From Flavobacteriaceae bacterium (GTDB lineage Bacteria > Bacteroidota > Bacteroidia > Flavobacteriales > Flavobacteriaceae): a stretch of DNA of 64,000 nucleotides. Each line of letters starts with the position of its first letter. Position 1 is the first letter of the stretch. The notes under the pieces are model-generated. The model made no database searches, had not been told where the DNA came from, and saw only the letters and a list, made by a program, of their open reading frames with translations. Below, piece after piece: positions 62,920-64,000 of the stretch. The position numbers were made by a program, and so were the translations under genes. The stretch is taken from positions 248,001 through 312,000 of the forward strand of contig JAHEET010000002.1 in assembly GCA_024640565.1 (NCBI GenBank). Reading direction: 5' to 3'.

Positions 62920-63690
62920 ATGAAATACCTTTTTAGAATATGTGTTCTTTTGCTATTTTTTACATCCTGCGGCACGAATAAAAGCGTCATTGATGCCAAT
63001 GCAATTGCTAAAAAAATGTCTGCGAGAAAAGTTGCTAGAAAGCATGTTGCCGTTAATTTTGATAAAAAGACGATTGCAGCAAAACTAAAAGTGAAGTTTG
63101 ACAACGGCAAAACAAAAGAAAATGTTACTGTTGCGCTCCGGCTTGTAAAAGACGAAGTTCTCTGGTTAAAAGTGTCAAAATTCATTACTATTTTAAAAGT
63201 AAAGATAACGCCGACAAGCGTACAATACTATTCTCCTTTTTTCAAAAATTATTATGAAGGAGATTTTTCAAGGTTAGCCCAGCTTTTTGGTACTACGGTT
63301 AATTTTGAACAGTTGCAAAATATACTTTTAGGGCAAGCAATGCAGAATGTAAAAAAGCAAAAACAACAACTTGAAATAAAAGACAATGCCTATGTGTTAT
63401 CACCAAAAGATCAATCAGATTTGTTTCAGGCCTTTTATTCAGTTAGCCCATCCCATTTTAAACTTGACAAACAACAGATTGTAAATTCAATTAAACAACA
63501 ACAGTTAGCTATTTTATACTCGAACTACAAGATCATTCAATCCGAAGTTATCCCCACAAAAATTAGTATTAGCGCTCAGCAAAAAAAGCAATTTACACAG
63601 ATAGACGCAACGTTTAAGTCCATTAAATTAAACACAGCAGTAAATACTTCTTTCAAGATTCCAACAAATTATAAACGCCTTAATTTATAA
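62920..63690 (+). CDS. DUF4292 lipoprotein, LolB-like in pattern
   Basis: 256 aa. Signal peptide ending LFFTSC with lipid-attachment Cys17. The mature part starts with a run of strands on a charged concave face (AAKLKVKFDNGKTKENVTVALRLVKDEVLWLKV, ITILKVKITPTSVQYYSPFFKNYYEGDF), then SRLAQLFGTTVNFEQLQNILLGQ, the order of strands and helix seen in LolB lipoprotein receptors. The link is by pattern only. Its TAA overlaps the ATG of the EnvC-like gene. Confidence 0.8.
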   Translation: MKYLFRICVLLLFFTSCGTNKSVIDANAIAKKMSARKVARKHVAVNFDKKTIAAKLKVKFDNGKTKENVTVALRLVKDEVLWLKVSKFITILKVKITPTSVQYYSPFFKNYYEGDFSRLAQLFGTTVNFEQLQNILLGQAMQNVKKQKQQLEIKDNAYVLSPKDQSDLFQAFYSVSPSHFKLDKQQIVNSIKQQQLAILYSNYKIIQSEVIPTKISISAQQKKQFTQIDATFKSIKLNTAVNTSFKIPTNYKRLNL

Positions 63691-64000
63691 TGATCAGACA
63701 ACGGTTTTACTTTTCATTTTTACTTTTCATATTAAGTACAGTATGCATTTCTGGTCAAACTCGAAAGCAGCTAGAAACACAACGAAAGAAATTGAACCTA
63801 AAAATTAAAAAGGTAAATAAGTTGCTCTTTGAGGTAAAAAAAGATCAAAAAAATGCGTTAGAAGATTTAAGTGCACTCAATCAAAAAATTGATGTTCGCG
63901 AGAAATTGATTGAAACAATTCATTTAGAAGTCAAACTCCTATCCGCTGAAATTGTTTCCAATGAAGATAAAATAGCGGAACTTAATAAACGCCTATCGAT
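63690..64000 (+). CDS. EnvC-like murein hydrolase activator, N-terminal part (partial)
   Basis: Starts with ATG at 63690, overlapping the DUF4292 stop, and runs off the right edge after about 103 codons. Signal peptide (FYFSFLLFILSTVCISGQ, cut near residue 22), then a long Lys/Glu-rich coiled coil (TRKQLETQRKKLNLKIKKVNKLLFEVKKDQ...LIETIHLEVKLLSAEIVSNEDKIAEL) typical of EnvC and related M23 proteins that switch on amidases at division. The catalytic or degenerate M23 domain would be outside the window. Confidence 0.75.
   Translation, partial: MIRQRFYFSFLLFILSTVCISGQTRKQLETQRKKLNLKIKKVNKLLFEVKKDQKNALEDLSALNQKIDVREKLIETIHLEVKLLSAEIVSNEDKIAELNKRLS

Noticed and set aside
1..64000. tRNA, rRNA and CRISPR arrays
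   Set aside because: No cloverleaf-like stretch with a T-loop GTTCRANYC, no rRNA core sequence and no regularly spaced direct repeats were noticed in the gaps, although a covariance-model scan was not possible.

Overview
The window is a gene-dense, AT-rich chromosomal segment of a member of the Flavobacteriaceae (Bacteroidota), probably a marine gliding genus of the Polaribacter/Tenacibaculum type. The evidence is a gldH gliding lipoprotein gene, a PorZ-like type IX secretion protein, families largely confined to Bacteroidota (DUF4837, DUF4292, DUF6909), a Bacteroidota-type isoleucyl-tRNA synthetase, and -7 promoter boxes of the form TANNTTTG in place of a sigma70 -10 box. Genes lie a few bases apart or overlap (ATGA, TAATG). 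I found no rRNA, tRNA, CRISPR array, transposase, phage or plasmid gene. Genus-level placement is inference.

Layout. 1-5.1 kb: 3' end of leuS, a NtrY-like sensor kinase, an enoyl-CoA hydratase, a small ORF, an HD hydrolase, a bacilliredoxin and a TerB/J-domain protein. 5.2-18.8 kb: ileS, a DksA-like protein, an exported protein, lspA, uvrC, a patatin/beta-barrel protein whose frame is broken at a dnaX-like slippery sequence, then ricT, gldH and a class A penicillin-binding protein. 18.9-24.5 kb: both subunits of a 3-oxoacid CoA-transferase separated by the wreck of a four-helix-bundle gene, a tiny membrane ORF, xthA, a MltD-like lytic transglycosylase, a DUF4837 lipoprotein and a DUF1761 membrane protein. 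24.5-40 kb: trpS, an acyltransferase, a hemolysin III-type membrane protein, a CYTH protein, porZ-recO-TonB receptor, an SdpI-family protein, tesB, a FemAB-like acyltransferase, a TPMT-type methyltransferase, an acyl-CoA dehydrogenase with a palindromic operator candidate, rnpA and a C-terminal processing protease.

40-53.1 kb is the main accessory-looking block, a surface polysaccharide locus: a DUF6909/nucleoside-phosphorylase-like protein, a Wzz-like chain-length protein, rmlB-rmlA-rmlC, a Wzx-type flippase, two O-antigen polymerase/ligase-type proteins, three glycosyltransferases and a WcaJ-type initiating phosphotransferase. No rmlD is present. The genes together can start a glycan on undecaprenyl phosphate, extend it (probably with a deoxyhexose), flip it, polymerise it and pass it to an acceptor. 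53.2-64 kb: purD, a PhoR/PhoB-like two-component pair, a DEDDy exonuclease, an ABC-F ATPase with a terminator-like hairpin in its leader, a fused peptide-transport ATPase, and an envelope module (sugar nucleotidyltransferase, TPR protein, DUF4292 lipoprotein, EnvC-like protein) cut by the window edge.

I did not find a clearly new multi-gene defence or mobile system. The points most worth a second look are the slippery-site frameshift in the patatin-barrel gene, the GXHH signature in IleRS, the 20-bp palindrome over the acyl-CoA dehydrogenase promoter, the LolB-like reading of the DUF4292 lipoprotein, the nucleosidase-like domain at the head of the polysaccharide locus, and the terminator hairpin in front of the ABC-F gene.
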